Shown here piece after piece: positions 1-5,657 of a DNA stretch of 5,657 bases. The translations under genes and the position numbers were made by a program. This DNA is from Bacteroidota bacterium (GTDB lineage Bacteria; Bacteroidota; Bacteroidia; Chitinophagales; LD1). Each line of letters starts with the position of its first letter. The first letter of the stretch is position 1. The stretch is taken from assembly GCA_018267355.1 (NCBI GenBank), contig JAFDYP010000382.1:1-5657 (forward strand), given 5' to 3'. The notes under the pieces are model-generated. The model was given only the letters and a program-made list of their open reading frames with translations. It was not told the DNA's origin and did no database searches.

Positions 1-494
1 GGCAGGCAGATGGCTACCTGATCAACGACCTCTACAAGGCCGTAATAGAAAATGTAAACGTGACGCTGCCGGATGACTTTATGAAGCGCTGGATCAAGCT
101 GGCCAATGAGAAGAAGGTGACAGACGAGGAGATAGAGAAGGACTATCCGCGCTTTGCCAAGCAGCTGCGCTGGGACCTGATCACGCGCAAGATCGTACGC
201 GAGAACAATATCCAGAATACCGCCGAGGAAGTACGCGAGCGTGTACGTATGAATACGATCCAGCAGCTGTATAGCTACGGCCTGCGTGATATGGGCGGTG
301 ACTGGGTAGAGCAGTTTATAGACAAGCAGATGGCTGATAAGAAGAACCTGGAGCAGACGGGTGAGCAACTCCTGATAGACAAAGTGATGCAGCACATCAA
401 GTCTCTGGTGAAGACCAAGGAACAGCCTATCTCTATAGATGAATTTAAAGCACTGAATGAAAAGGCTGCCGCAGAGCAGGAAGCCAACGCATAA
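1..494 (+). CDS. tig: Trigger factor (ribosome-associated chaperone / peptidyl-prolyl isomerase), C-terminal part, 5'-truncated
   Basis: The reading frame is open from the window edge (first full codon at 3) and ends at TAA 492-494, leaving 163 visible residues. Bacteroidota trigger factors are about 440-450 residues, so this is roughly the last third. The GTG at 60 is an internal Val codon, not a start: the 19 codons before it (including LINDLYKAVIENV) continue the family pattern. The visible part is the alpha-helical C-terminal chaperone domain (Trigger_C), with the characteristic LPDDFMKRWI segment, then VTDEEIEKDYPRF, then QLRWDLITRKIVRENNI. The ribosome-binding and PPIase domains lie outside the window. 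In the family, the protein binds the ribosome near L23 at the exit tunnel and cradles nascent chains in the cytoplasm. The tail is charged and Ala/Glu-rich (AAAEQEANA). An intrinsic terminator follows 26 nt after the stop and the next gene is convergent, so no clpP follows tig here as it does in many bacteria. Identification is by motif recognition only. Confidence 0.9.
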   Translation, partial: QADGYLINDLYKAVIENVNVTLPDDFMKRWIKLANEKKVTDEEIEKDYPRFAKQLRWDLITRKIVRENNIQNTAEEVRERVRMNTIQQLYSYGLRDMGGDWVEQFIDKQMADKKNLEQTGEQLLIDKVMQHIKSLVKTKEQPISIDEFKALNEKAAAEQEANA

Positions 495-520
495 ATTTTT
501 AAGATTGATATGAAGAGAAG

Positions 521-544
521 CCCCGGTCAAAAGCCGGGGTTTTC
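521..544 (+). terminator. Rho-independent terminator of tig
   Basis: CCCCGG at 521-526 pairs perfectly with CCGGGG at 534-539 around a 7-nt loop (TCAAAAG). The stem can be extended by G-T at 520/540 and A-T pairs at 519/541 and 518/542. A short T run (TTTTCT, 540-545) follows the stem on the plus strand. It lies 26 nt after the tig stop codon. On the minus strand the same hairpin is followed by CTTCTCTTC, a poor U-tract, so I assign it mainly to tig. It could still slow transcription of the convergent minus-strand unit. Confidence 0.85.
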
Positions 545-652
545 TATTGGCAGTTTGTTTACCGCCAAAGCGAAAACACAATAGTTCATTCAACCGCAGA
601 TGCGGAGAGAGGCGAAGGAATACAAACGTTTTCTCACAAAAACCCGTAGGCG

Positions 653-660
653 CAAAGTTA
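653..660 (-). promoter_or_regulatory. Possible Bacteroidota -7 promoter element (TAACTTTG)
   Basis: Read on the minus strand, 660 to 653 gives TAACTTTG, an exact match to the Bacteroidota primary-sigma -7 consensus TAnnTTTG, followed by CGCC. It starts 10 nt beyond the stop codon of the SprB-repeat gene. It would drive a transcript towards lower coordinates, across the intergenic region and antisense to the end of tig. No clear TTG -33 element is present 17-23 nt upstream, where the sequence reads around CTGGTC. An 8-mer with two free positions is easily found by chance, so this is a weak call. Confidence 0.22.
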
Positions 661-669
661 GATACTTGG

Positions 670-2175
670 CTATCTCTGTATGACCAGCTTTCTGACGTAA
701 GTATGATCAGCAGCTTGTATACGGACGGTGTAGATACCGTCTGACAGGGTGGCTACATTGATATAAGCATCCTTTGTGCTGGCCTCCAGTGCTATCCTGC
801 CGCTGATATCGATGATGGTGATAGTGGCGTCTATATTCTGCCCATCTATAGTGACATGTAGCAGAGAAGATGCGGGATTGGGATAGAGAGTGAGGGTTCT
901 GCCCGCTATATCTGCTACGGAGAGCGTCATATCCGCTACACAAGTGGAGTCTGTGATGGTACATCCGTTATAGTCTGTGACTGTCACCCTGTAGCAGCGC
1001 GGAGAAAGCCCCGCTATGATGGCCGTCGTACCGGTGTTTGACCAGAGATAGCTAAATGGACTCGTGCCTCCATTGGCTATAGCCGTGGCCGTGCCATTGC
1101 CAAATGCATTGGTAGAGCCGGTAGAAGAAACAGATAATGTAAGGGCCGGTGGCTGGCTGATCTGTGTGGTGGCCGTCACGCTACAGCCATTGGCATCAGT
1201 GACAGTCACGGAGTAGGTGCCTGCGGGTAGGTTTTGCGCCTGCTGGGTGTGCTGCACCGGGGTGCTGCCCCAGTCATAGGAGTATGACGGGGTGCCGCCG
1301 CGCGGATAGATAGCGGCAGCGCCAGAGGCAGTACCGTAGCACCGGGCATTGTCATGCGTGAGCGAATCCAGCAGAAGCTGGTACTGCGGCGCCAGGACGG
1401 TATCTGTGAGTGTAGCCCGGCCTCCGGCAGAGTCGGTCACTGTGACAGTATAGGAGCCGGCAGCCAGATGGTCTATGGTGGAATCTGTACCACCGGTACT
1501 CCAGACATAAACATATGGCGGTATGCCACTGGCGTGTACCGTGATAGAGCCGGTACTATCACCCCGGCAGTTACTATTAATGACTGAAGATGTCAATACC
1601 GGAGGCAAAGCCGCAGTATCTCTGACCGCAAAAGAATCCAACTGCAGCAGCCAGCTATTGCCACTATTATTTGTAGCTACGATCCTGAACCTACCCGAAT
1701 TACCGTTAGCCCAATTAGGTGCAGGTACTACCACCTTTATATAATTCGTATCGGTATTCTGATTGCTACTGGTGATCGGATACTGTGGGACCAACAATTG
1801 AAAATTGACATCAGCTACGTAAACCTCGGCACCATCGCTACCAGTCAGCGTATATGGCGTAGCCACACCACCTACGTACTTTATGATTCGGAAATAAAAA
1901 CTGGCAGCGGAACGATTGGTCAAGGGGCCGATAGGCGGGCTGCTCAGGGAGTCCTTCCTCGCGGAGGTCATCTGAAACTCAGCACAATTTCCCACTATGC
2001 CGTGGGGAGTCACATAGACGTGCGCAGAGGCTGCGAGGCCACCACTACCGTTGAGCGGCTGACCAGCAGTATAGCTATCAAATGCATCTCCATAAGGGAA
2101 TATGGGTGCCTGCGCTATTGCCTTTACAGAAAACAGTGAAGAGCAGATAAAGAGAATTGTAAATAATCTTGTCAT
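670..2175 (-). CDS. Secreted SprB-repeat protein with T9SS C-terminal sorting domain
   Basis: The product has 501 residues, with an ATG at 2175 and TAG at 670-672. Residues 1-23 form a Sec signal peptide: MTR, a hydrophobic core (LFTILFICSSLFSV) and a likely cut after AQA. Residues about 25-185 look like an all-beta region (DAFDSYTAGQP, SFYFRI, EVYVADVNF), not recognised further. Residues about 196-415 hold three SprB-like repeats, each with a proline/glycine turn, a Y-x-W strand (YVYVW, YSYDW, FSYLW) and a closing Y-x-VTVTD. Residues about 427-501 are a T9SS type A sorting domain, with LTLYPNPAS, then DISGR, then GIYTVRIQ and KLVIQR at the very end. In the family such proteins cross the inner membrane by Sec and the outer membrane by T9SS, the sorting domain is removed, and the product is released or anchored at the surface. 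SprB repeats are named after the Flavobacterium gliding adhesin SprB, but this small protein need not act in motility. An adhesin or surface role is inference. It lies 39 nt after the preceding gene, probably co-transcribed. Only AGG 4-6 nt before the ATG resembles an RBS. Confidence 0.88.
   Translation of the reverse strand: MTRLFTILFICSSLFSVKAIAQAPIFPYGDAFDSYTAGQPLNGSGGLAASAHVYVTPHGIVGNCAEFQMTSARKDSLSSPPIGPLTNRSAASFYFRIIKYVGGVATPYTLTGSDGAEVYVADVNFQLLVPQYPITSSNQNTDTNYIKVVVPAPNWANGNSGRFRIVATNNSGNSWLLQLDSFAVRDTAALPPVLTSSVINSNCRGDSTGSITVHASGIPPYVYVWSTGGTDSTIDHLAAGSYTVTVTDSAGGRATLTDTVLAPQYQLLLDSLTHDNARCYGTASGAAAIYPRGGTPSYSYDWGSTPVQHTQQAQNLPAGTYSVTVTDANGCSVTATTQISQPPALTLSVSSTGSTNAFGNGTATAIANGGTSPFSYLWSNTGTTAIIAGLSPRCYRVTVTDYNGCTITDSTCVADMTLSVADIAGRTLTLYPNPASSLLHVTIDGQNIDATITIIDISGRIALEASTKDAYINVATLSDGIYTVRIQAADHTYVRKLVIQR
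931..1590 (-). repeat. Three tandem SprB-like repeats within the T9SS cargo gene
   Basis: The approximate units are 1390-1590 (repeat 1), 1150-1380 (repeat 2) and 931-1143 (repeat 3), each about 67-77 codons. Each runs from a short G-rich start through a GG/GIPPY-like turn, an aromatic-x-W strand, a L-x-x-G/C-x-Y turn and a VTVTD ending. Repeat 2 is canonical, with Cys279 near the start and Cys331 in DANGC. Repeat 1 has Cys203 but DSAGG instead of a terminal Cys. Repeat 3 lacks the early Cys but keeps Cys405 (DYNGC) and adds Cys394. The units are divergent at DNA level apart from the VTVT codons, so this is an old protein-domain duplication and not a recent DNA repeat. Confidence 0.8.
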
Positions 2176-2214
2176 AACCTGTGTGATATTAGAGACTGAG
2201 TATAATAAGGTGGC

Positions 2215-2799
2215 TCACCTCAATTCAAAATGCGCAAAGACTTTTCTGACATAGTCACCAAGCGCCGCTGAACGCTCTATATCGTAGCCCGGATCCTTGT
2301 ACTGAAATGTGACGGAGAGGACGTATGTCTCATCCGCCTTATCGGCATAGACTATCAGAAAGTAGCGGCTATAGTTGCTCACCTTGCTGCGGCGATAGTA
2401 GCGCGTGTGTAGCAGCGTGCCTGACTGCCCGGTCTGGATAGTAGCTGTGGTTGTATCAAAGTTATAACCCGGCTCTGTGACACGATCATAGAAACTGGAA
2501 AACTCCAGCTGGCACTGCTCCAGGGCCTGGGCCTCCTTGTGGCCACTGAGGTGAGATACCGTGTAGAAACCATACATGGGCGCACCATTCACGGTAGCCG
2601 ACAGGCCTACTCCGGAGAGATCAAACTTAAAATCAGTGCCGGCCCCCTCAGGTATAGAGACCCTTTTGAAAGCGTCGGGAATATTGATGATATACTTATT
2701 GGCTTCTACCTTCTGTATCGCGCTCCATATATCAGCCTGGGCAGAGGCCAGCAGCGCGCAAACGGACAGGTAGATCGTAAACAGTACTTTTCTTTTCAT
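2215..2799 (-). CDS. Secreted protein of unknown function, 194 aa
   Basis: I do not recognise the family. The frame extends upstream to a TTG at 2838, but the ATG at 2797-2799 is preferred because it puts a textbook signal peptide exactly at the N terminus: MKRK, a hydrophobic core (VLFTIYLSVCALL) and a cut after ASAQA, about 22 residues. The 13 extra codons from the TTG would place charged residues in front of it. The Cys in the signal peptide is preceded by LSV, which does not fit a lipobox, so a soluble periplasmic or secreted protein is more likely than a lipoprotein. The mature part (about 172 residues) looks mixed alpha/beta: KYIINIPDAF near the start, then a long variable middle, then the strands LLHTRYYRRS, YFLIVYADK and YVLSVTFQY, and a final helix (LGDYVRKVFAHFEL). 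It lacks a T9SS sorting domain, unlike its neighbours. It lies between the methyltransferase (91-nt gap) and the SprB-repeat gene (39-nt gap), so it is probably part of the same unit. Function is not inferable. Confidence 0.8.
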   Translation of the reverse strand: MKRKVLFTIYLSVCALLASAQADIWSAIQKVEANKYIINIPDAFKRVSIPEGAGTDFKFDLSGVGLSATVNGAPMYGFYTVSHLSGHKEAQALEQCQLEFSSFYDRVTEPGYNFDTTTATIQTGQSGTLLHTRYYRRSKVSNYSRYFLIVYADKADETYVLSVTFQYKDPGYDIERSAALGDYVRKVFAHFELR

Positions 2800-2864
2800 C
2801 TCGAGCAGTTTGTCTTTATATCCAAAGAATGATGCCAAAAGAGGCGATCGGACCTGAAAATATG

Positions 2865-2881
2865 TTAAGCGGCCTGCTTAA
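2865..2881 (-). terminator. Small hairpin after the methyltransferase gene, possible weak terminator or attenuator
   Basis: TTAAGC at 2865-2870 is the exact reverse complement of GCTTAA at 2876-2881, giving a 6-bp stem with a 5-nt loop. On the minus strand it begins 9 nt after the methyltransferase TAA (2891-2893) and is followed by CATATTTTC, a short interrupted T run. The stem is AT-rich and the T tract starts late, so full termination is doubtful. It could reduce read-through or protect a processed 3' end within the 91-nt gap. Confidence 0.3.
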
Positions 2882-2890
2882 AGATAATCA

Positions 2891-4093
2891 TTACTTTGTC
2901 CTCTGCAGGCGGCAAATGTAAAACCCGTCAAAGCCGCTGGCAGCAGGAGAGATCTTTTTCTCATCGAGCATGGTAAAGGATGCATGATCTGCCAGGAATG
3001 CCTGCACCTGCTTTTCGTTTTCAGATGGGAAGATGGAACACGTAGCGTAAACCATCACTCCGCCCGGTTTGAGCATGATACTATACCGCCTCAGTATATC
3101 CTGCTGTGCCATGATATACTGATCCAGAAGGTCTGCAGATAGCTTCCACTTAGCATCAGGATTGCGTCGTATCACACCGGTGCCGGAGCAGGGCACATCC
3201 AGCAGGAGCCGGTCTGCAGTACCCTGCAGTGTCTGCTCCAGGCCGTCAGTATAGGGAAGCGTGCGGATGATCTTCGCATCGTTGCGCCGGGCACGCGACT
3301 CCAGCTCGCGGAGCTTGTCAGGATAGATGTCTATGGCTGTGATCCTGCCCTTATTCTGCATGAGAGCGGCCAGGTGGAGGGTTTTGCCACCGGCACCGGC
3401 GCAGGCGTCTATCACCATCATGCCGGGGCTGACATCCATTGCCGGCGCGACCAGCTGCGATGATACATCCTGCACCTCAAACCAGCCGCTCCGGTAGGCA
3501 TAGCTGGTGCGCAGGTTCTTGCGGCTATCTATGATGATGGCATCAGCAGCAGTCTCACTGAGCGTAAAAGGCACCTGCTCCGTAGTCAGAAAATCTATGA
3601 CGGCCTCACGCGTGGCTCTGAGGGGATTGACACGGATGCATAGGGGTGCCTGCGCATTCAGGGCCTTTACCTCCGCTGCCCAGCGACTGCCTAGTTCTTC
3701 TTCTCCCCTCTGCTCCAGCCAGTCAGGTATGGACTCTGCGAGGATGCGGTGCTCTTGTGCCGCTGCGAGGCGCGCGTGTACAGTATCGGCATCCAGCCCG
3801 GCCCACTCCGGCCAGTCCGGTAGCTCATGACCGGCAGAGATCAGATAGGCGCCCAGCGCCTGCCAGGCAGTGCCCGGAGTATCTATCAGATCTGCACCTG
3901 CGGCATACCCGTAGAGCCGCTGGTAGCGTATGAGTGTGTAGATATGATCTGCTATGAAATTGCGGTCGCGGGCACCCCATTTCTTATTGGAGCCCAGCAG
4001 TATGTCTATGGCATAGCCGGCGTGTGCGCCCTGTATCAGTATCTGCTCCAGCCCTGTCACGATGGCCTCGCAGAGATTGCGGTGTAGTCTCAA
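2891..4093 (-). CDS. RsmB/NOP-family rRNA (cytosine-C5)-methyltransferase
   Basis: The product has 400 residues (E. coli RsmB has 429). It should transfer a methyl group from S-adenosylmethionine to C5 of a cytosine in RNA, most likely 16S rRNA, in the cytoplasm. Residues 1 to about 140 match the N-terminal NusB-like RNA-binding region, with HRNL at 4-7 and KKWGARDRNFIADHIY at 37-52. The catalytic domain shows FEVQDVSSQ (205-213), SAM-binding motif I DACAGAGGKT (229-238), an acidic motif II (AIDIYPDK, 253-260), motif IV DVPCSGTG with Cys302, the family segment RRNPDAKW (309-316), and motif VI TCS with the nucleophile Cys352, followed by PSENE. Both cysteines of the two-Cys mechanism are present, so the enzyme looks intact. 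The start appears to be TTG (4091-4093): an in-frame TAA lies two codons upstream, and MRLHRNL fits homologues. A GTG at 4060 (residue 12) would remove HRNL. It begins 6 nt after the stop of the preceding gene, suggesting co-transcription and perhaps translational coupling. The exact target base is not evident, so no symbol is given. Confidence 0.9.
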   Translation of the reverse strand: MRLHRNLCEAIVTGLEQILIQGAHAGYAIDILLGSNKKWGARDRNFIADHIYTLIRYQRLYGYAAGADLIDTPGTAWQALGAYLISAGHELPDWPEWAGLDADTVHARLAAAQEHRILAESIPDWLEQRGEEELGSRWAAEVKALNAQAPLCIRVNPLRATREAVIDFLTTEQVPFTLSETAADAIIIDSRKNLRTSYAYRSGWFEVQDVSSQLVAPAMDVSPGMMVIDACAGAGGKTLHLAALMQNKGRITAIDIYPDKLRELESRARRNDAKIIRTLPYTDGLEQTLQGTADRLLLDVPCSGTGVIRRNPDAKWKLSADLLDQYIMAQQDILRRYSIMLKPGGVMVYATCSIFPSENEKQVQAFLADHASFTMLDEKKISPAASGFDGFYICRLQRTK

Positions 4094-4099
4094 TAATTA

Positions 4100-5657
4100 T
4101 TACTTTATGATGATCACTTTCTGGTCATAGGTATGCCCCTGTGTATCTGCAGCATGTAGTACATACGCACCGGCAGCCAGACCCGCTACTGATATAGTAG
4201 CCTCCTGGGCCATACCGGGTGCAATATCGGCATTTACCCTGTGACCTAATACATCATATAGCTCCACATAGGTGAGGCGGTCCTCAGCTCCTGCCAGGCG
4301 GCATACTATTCTATCCCGAGCGGGATTGGGGTGTACCTGCAGCGCTGTGGCAGCGGCACCAGGCACTTCGTCTACAGAGACCTGTGCACCATTGCCCCAG
4401 TAGGCATCTGAGAATAGCATCATGCCCCCGCGTATATTGCCGGTGAGGTAGTCCCTCTGGCCATCATGATTGATATCTGCTATACTGATAGTGGACCTGA
4501 GCCCTACACTGATGCCTATGAGGTCAGAGTCCAGCAGCTGAAATGTGCCACTGCGCAGGCTATCCCGGTTGATGAGAAATTTGAACACGCGGCCCAGCTG
4601 GGAGCCGGAGTACATGACCAGCTGGCTACCCTCCTGCCGGATACACGGCGCGGCAAACCCCGGCAGCAGGCCCAGGTGGTAGTCATATACGCGCGCACCG
4701 CCAAAGAATGTGTTGACCGAGTCCCGGGAAAAAAGCGGGTTGGTACGCGTACCAAAATTCCAATAGTACTGAATATTGCTGCTGCGCGAGCCGATCACGA
4801 GGTCAGGCAGGCTATCGCCATTCACATCATAAATGAACGGTGCAGCATTCTGCGTAACGCTGATATTAAACCAGTTTTGCTGCGTCAGTGATGGAAATTT
4901 GAAAGTGTCTGAGGTCGATGTGTTTTTGAAGAAATGTATCTTGCCCGTGTAGTCTCCTACTACCATGTCCGGCTTGCCATCTCCATTCATATCGCCAAAG
5001 GCAGGAAAAATTCCGTTGACATTATAAGCGCTCAGACCATACCAGTCACTGCTGGCCTCCTGATAGACGGGCATCGTATCTGTACCGATATTGTGATACA
5101 AAGTAAGGCTCGATTTAGAGGCGCCGGAAGATTGAAAGCGGCCATAGTTGCCTATCACGATATCCATCAGGCCATCTCCGTCATAGTCCAGAAAGACCGG
5201 ATGCGACTCCGTACCTACGTCTACTATCTCACGCATAAATGTCGAGTCATCTACGTAATGGTATTTCTCCAGAGAGTCATTGGCTATATTGTGATAATAC
5301 TGTACCACCTTCACATCTTCAGACTGACCGGGCTGGTAAGCATTAGACGCAAACGGTGAAATAAAAAGATCTTCACGCCCATCATTATCAGCATCCAGAC
5401 CAAATGGTGCCGGGAAGAGCGGCAAATTGACAGAACGGTCATAGCGCGGGAAAATAGAATCCGCATATACCATGTCGGCCTCTGATGTATCACCCCGGTT
5501 CTCCAGAAACTTTAAAGTATTGCAATAAATATCGGCCAGTAGGAGGCTGACCACAGGTGAGTGGGTACGATAGTGGATACCATACAGCGCCCCACCCTGA
5601 TGGCGTGCCCCCTGCTGCGAGGGCTGTACGATGAGGCCATCTGTCTTGCAGGATGCC
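4100..5657 (-). CDS. FG-GAP/VCBS-repeat surface or secreted protein with T9SS sorting domain, 5'-truncated
   Basis: The frame is open from the right edge (last full codon 5654-5656) to TAA at 4100-4102, giving 518 visible residues with the N terminus outside the window. The GTG at 5554 is internal: the segment VVSLLLADIYCNTLKFLENRG that it begins is a typical element of this family, and 34 more open codons precede it. Five calcium-loop motifs of the D-x-D/N-x-D-G/S-x-x-D type mark FG-GAP-like propeller blades: DADNDGRED (5369-5395), DYDGDGLMD (5162-5188), DMNGDGKPD (4967-4993), DVNGDSLPD (4802-4828) and DINHDGQRD (4451-4477). They are followed by strands such as IVIGNYG, MVVGDYTG and LVIGSRS. 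A degenerate blade (QLVMYSGSQLGRVFKF) lies between the last two. The final 80 or so residues (4103 to about 4342) are a T9SS type A domain: LQVHPNPARD, then ELYDVLGHRV, then AGAYVLHA, ending KVIIIK. Exported beta-propellers of this kind are usually surface or extracellular proteins; ligand and role are unknown. Two tandem TAA codons end the gene, 6 nt before the methyltransferase start. Confidence 0.88.
   Translation of the reverse strand, partial: ASCKTDGLIVQPSQQGARHQGGALYGIHYRTHSPVVSLLLADIYCNTLKFLENRGDTSEADMVYADSIFPRYDRSVNLPLFPAPFGLDADNDGREDLFISPFASNAYQPGQSEDVKVVQYYHNIANDSLEKYHYVDDSTFMREIVDVGTESHPVFLDYDGDGLMDIVIGNYGRFQSSGASKSSLTLYHNIGTDTMPVYQEASSDWYGLSAYNVNGIFPAFGDMNGDGKPDMVVGDYTGKIHFFKNTSTSDTFKFPSLTQQNWFNISVTQNAAPFIYDVNGDSLPDLVIGSRSSNIQYYWNFGTRTNPLFSRDSVNTFFGGARVYDYHLGLLPGFAAPCIRQEGSQLVMYSGSQLGRVFKFLINRDSLRSGTFQLLDSDLIGISVGLRSTISIADINHDGQRDYLTGNIRGGMMLFSDAYWGNGAQVSVDEVPGAAATALQVHPNPARDRIVCRLAGAEDRLTYVELYDVLGHRVNADIAPGMAQEATISVAGLAAGAYVLHAADTQGHTYDQKVIIIK
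4451..5395 (-). repeat. FG-GAP/VCBS-type calcium-loop repeats
   Basis: Five Asp-rich nonapeptide loops occur at 5369-5395, 5162-5188, 4967-4993, 4802-4828 and 4451-4477. The first four are spaced 207, 195 and 165 bp apart (69, 65 and 55 codons). The last is 351 bp away, which leaves room for a blade without an acidic loop at about 4590-4650. The spacing and the following G-x-x-x-G-x-I/L strands fit blades of a beta-propeller. The loop at 4802-4828 has Ser in place of the usual Gly (DVNGDSLPD). The DNA of the units is divergent. Confidence 0.75.

Noticed and set aside
547..744. 65-codon plus-strand frame from a TTG in the tig intergenic region, running into the SprB-repeat gene.
   Set aside because: The start is weak, the product (KRKHNSSFNRRCGERRRN...) has no recognisable features, it follows a terminator directly and it overlaps a convincing gene antisense.
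2800..2838. TTG start at 2838 giving a 207-residue version of the secreted protein.
   Set aside because: The ATG at 2799 places the signal peptide at the N terminus; the extra 13 residues would precede it for no reason.
2800..2890. Promoter for the 194-aa protein gene in the 91-nt gap (minus-strand ATTCTTTG and CTCTTTTG).
   Set aside because: Neither matches the TA of the TAnnTTTG element, and no suitably spaced TTG lies upstream.
3507..4087. Several plus-strand frames of 86-107 codons opposite the methyltransferase gene.
   Set aside because: The opposite strand encodes a complete enzyme with every catalytic motif. These frames are low-complexity shadows rich in Arg, Ser, Pro and Ala.
4466..5359. 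Two plus-strand open frames of 141 codons each (4466-4891 and 4934-5359) opposite the FG-GAP gene.
   Set aside because: They are antisense to a well-supported gene, begin at arbitrary codons, and their products lack family motifs or coherent hydrophobicity. The equal length is coincidence.
5552..5554. GTG at 5552-5554 as the start of the FG-GAP protein.
   Set aside because: The frame stays open for 34 more codons to the window edge, no signal peptide follows the GTG, and the sequence there is the middle of a repeat unit.
1..5657. CTAG found only once (3691).
   Set aside because: CTAG is rare in very many bacteria, so this alone is not informative here.

Overview
The window looks like ordinary chromosomal DNA from a member of the Bacteroidota, most plausibly the Chitinophagia/Sphingobacteriia side. 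Two proteins end in the C-terminal sorting domain read by the type IX secretion system (T9SS), which is confined to that phylum. One of them carries SprB-type repeats and the other FG-GAP/VCBS-type repeats. The trigger factor and the rRNA methyltransferase also look like Bacteroidota versions. Base composition is close to 50% GC by eye. Starts lack strong Shine-Dalgarno sequences, which is normal for the phylum.

Layout. The left edge (1-494, plus strand) holds the 3' part of tig (trigger factor), cut by the window edge and followed by a good intrinsic terminator (521-544). Everything from 670 to the right edge is on the minus strand and converges on tig. In transcription order, right to left, it contains: (i) a large T9SS-exported FG-GAP repeat protein whose 5' end is outside the window; (ii) an RsmB/NOP-family rRNA cytosine-C5 methyltransferase starting 6 nt after it, apparently at TTG; (iii) a 194-residue secreted protein of unknown function, after a 91-nt gap that holds a small hairpin; (iv) a 501-residue T9SS-exported protein with three SprB-like repeats, 39 nt further on. 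The spacing fits one transcription unit, possibly weakened at the 91-nt gap. No gene-free stretch exceeds 300 bases; the longest is the 175-bp convergent intergenic region (495-669).

How the genes work together. Three of the four minus-strand products are exported (two by Sec plus T9SS, one by Sec alone), while the methyltransferase acts on ribosomes in the cytoplasm. A shared pathway is not evident, and the methyltransferase may simply be a housekeeping gene lying among cell-surface genes.

I did not find a mobile element, CRISPR array, tRNA/rRNA, toxin-antitoxin pair or recognisable defence system. The least expected signal is compositional. TCGA is strongly under-represented while its counterpart GATC is not, and synonymous codon choice before Asp/Glu (ATA, TTT and GTA instead of ATC, TTC and GTC) follows the same avoidance in genes on both strands.
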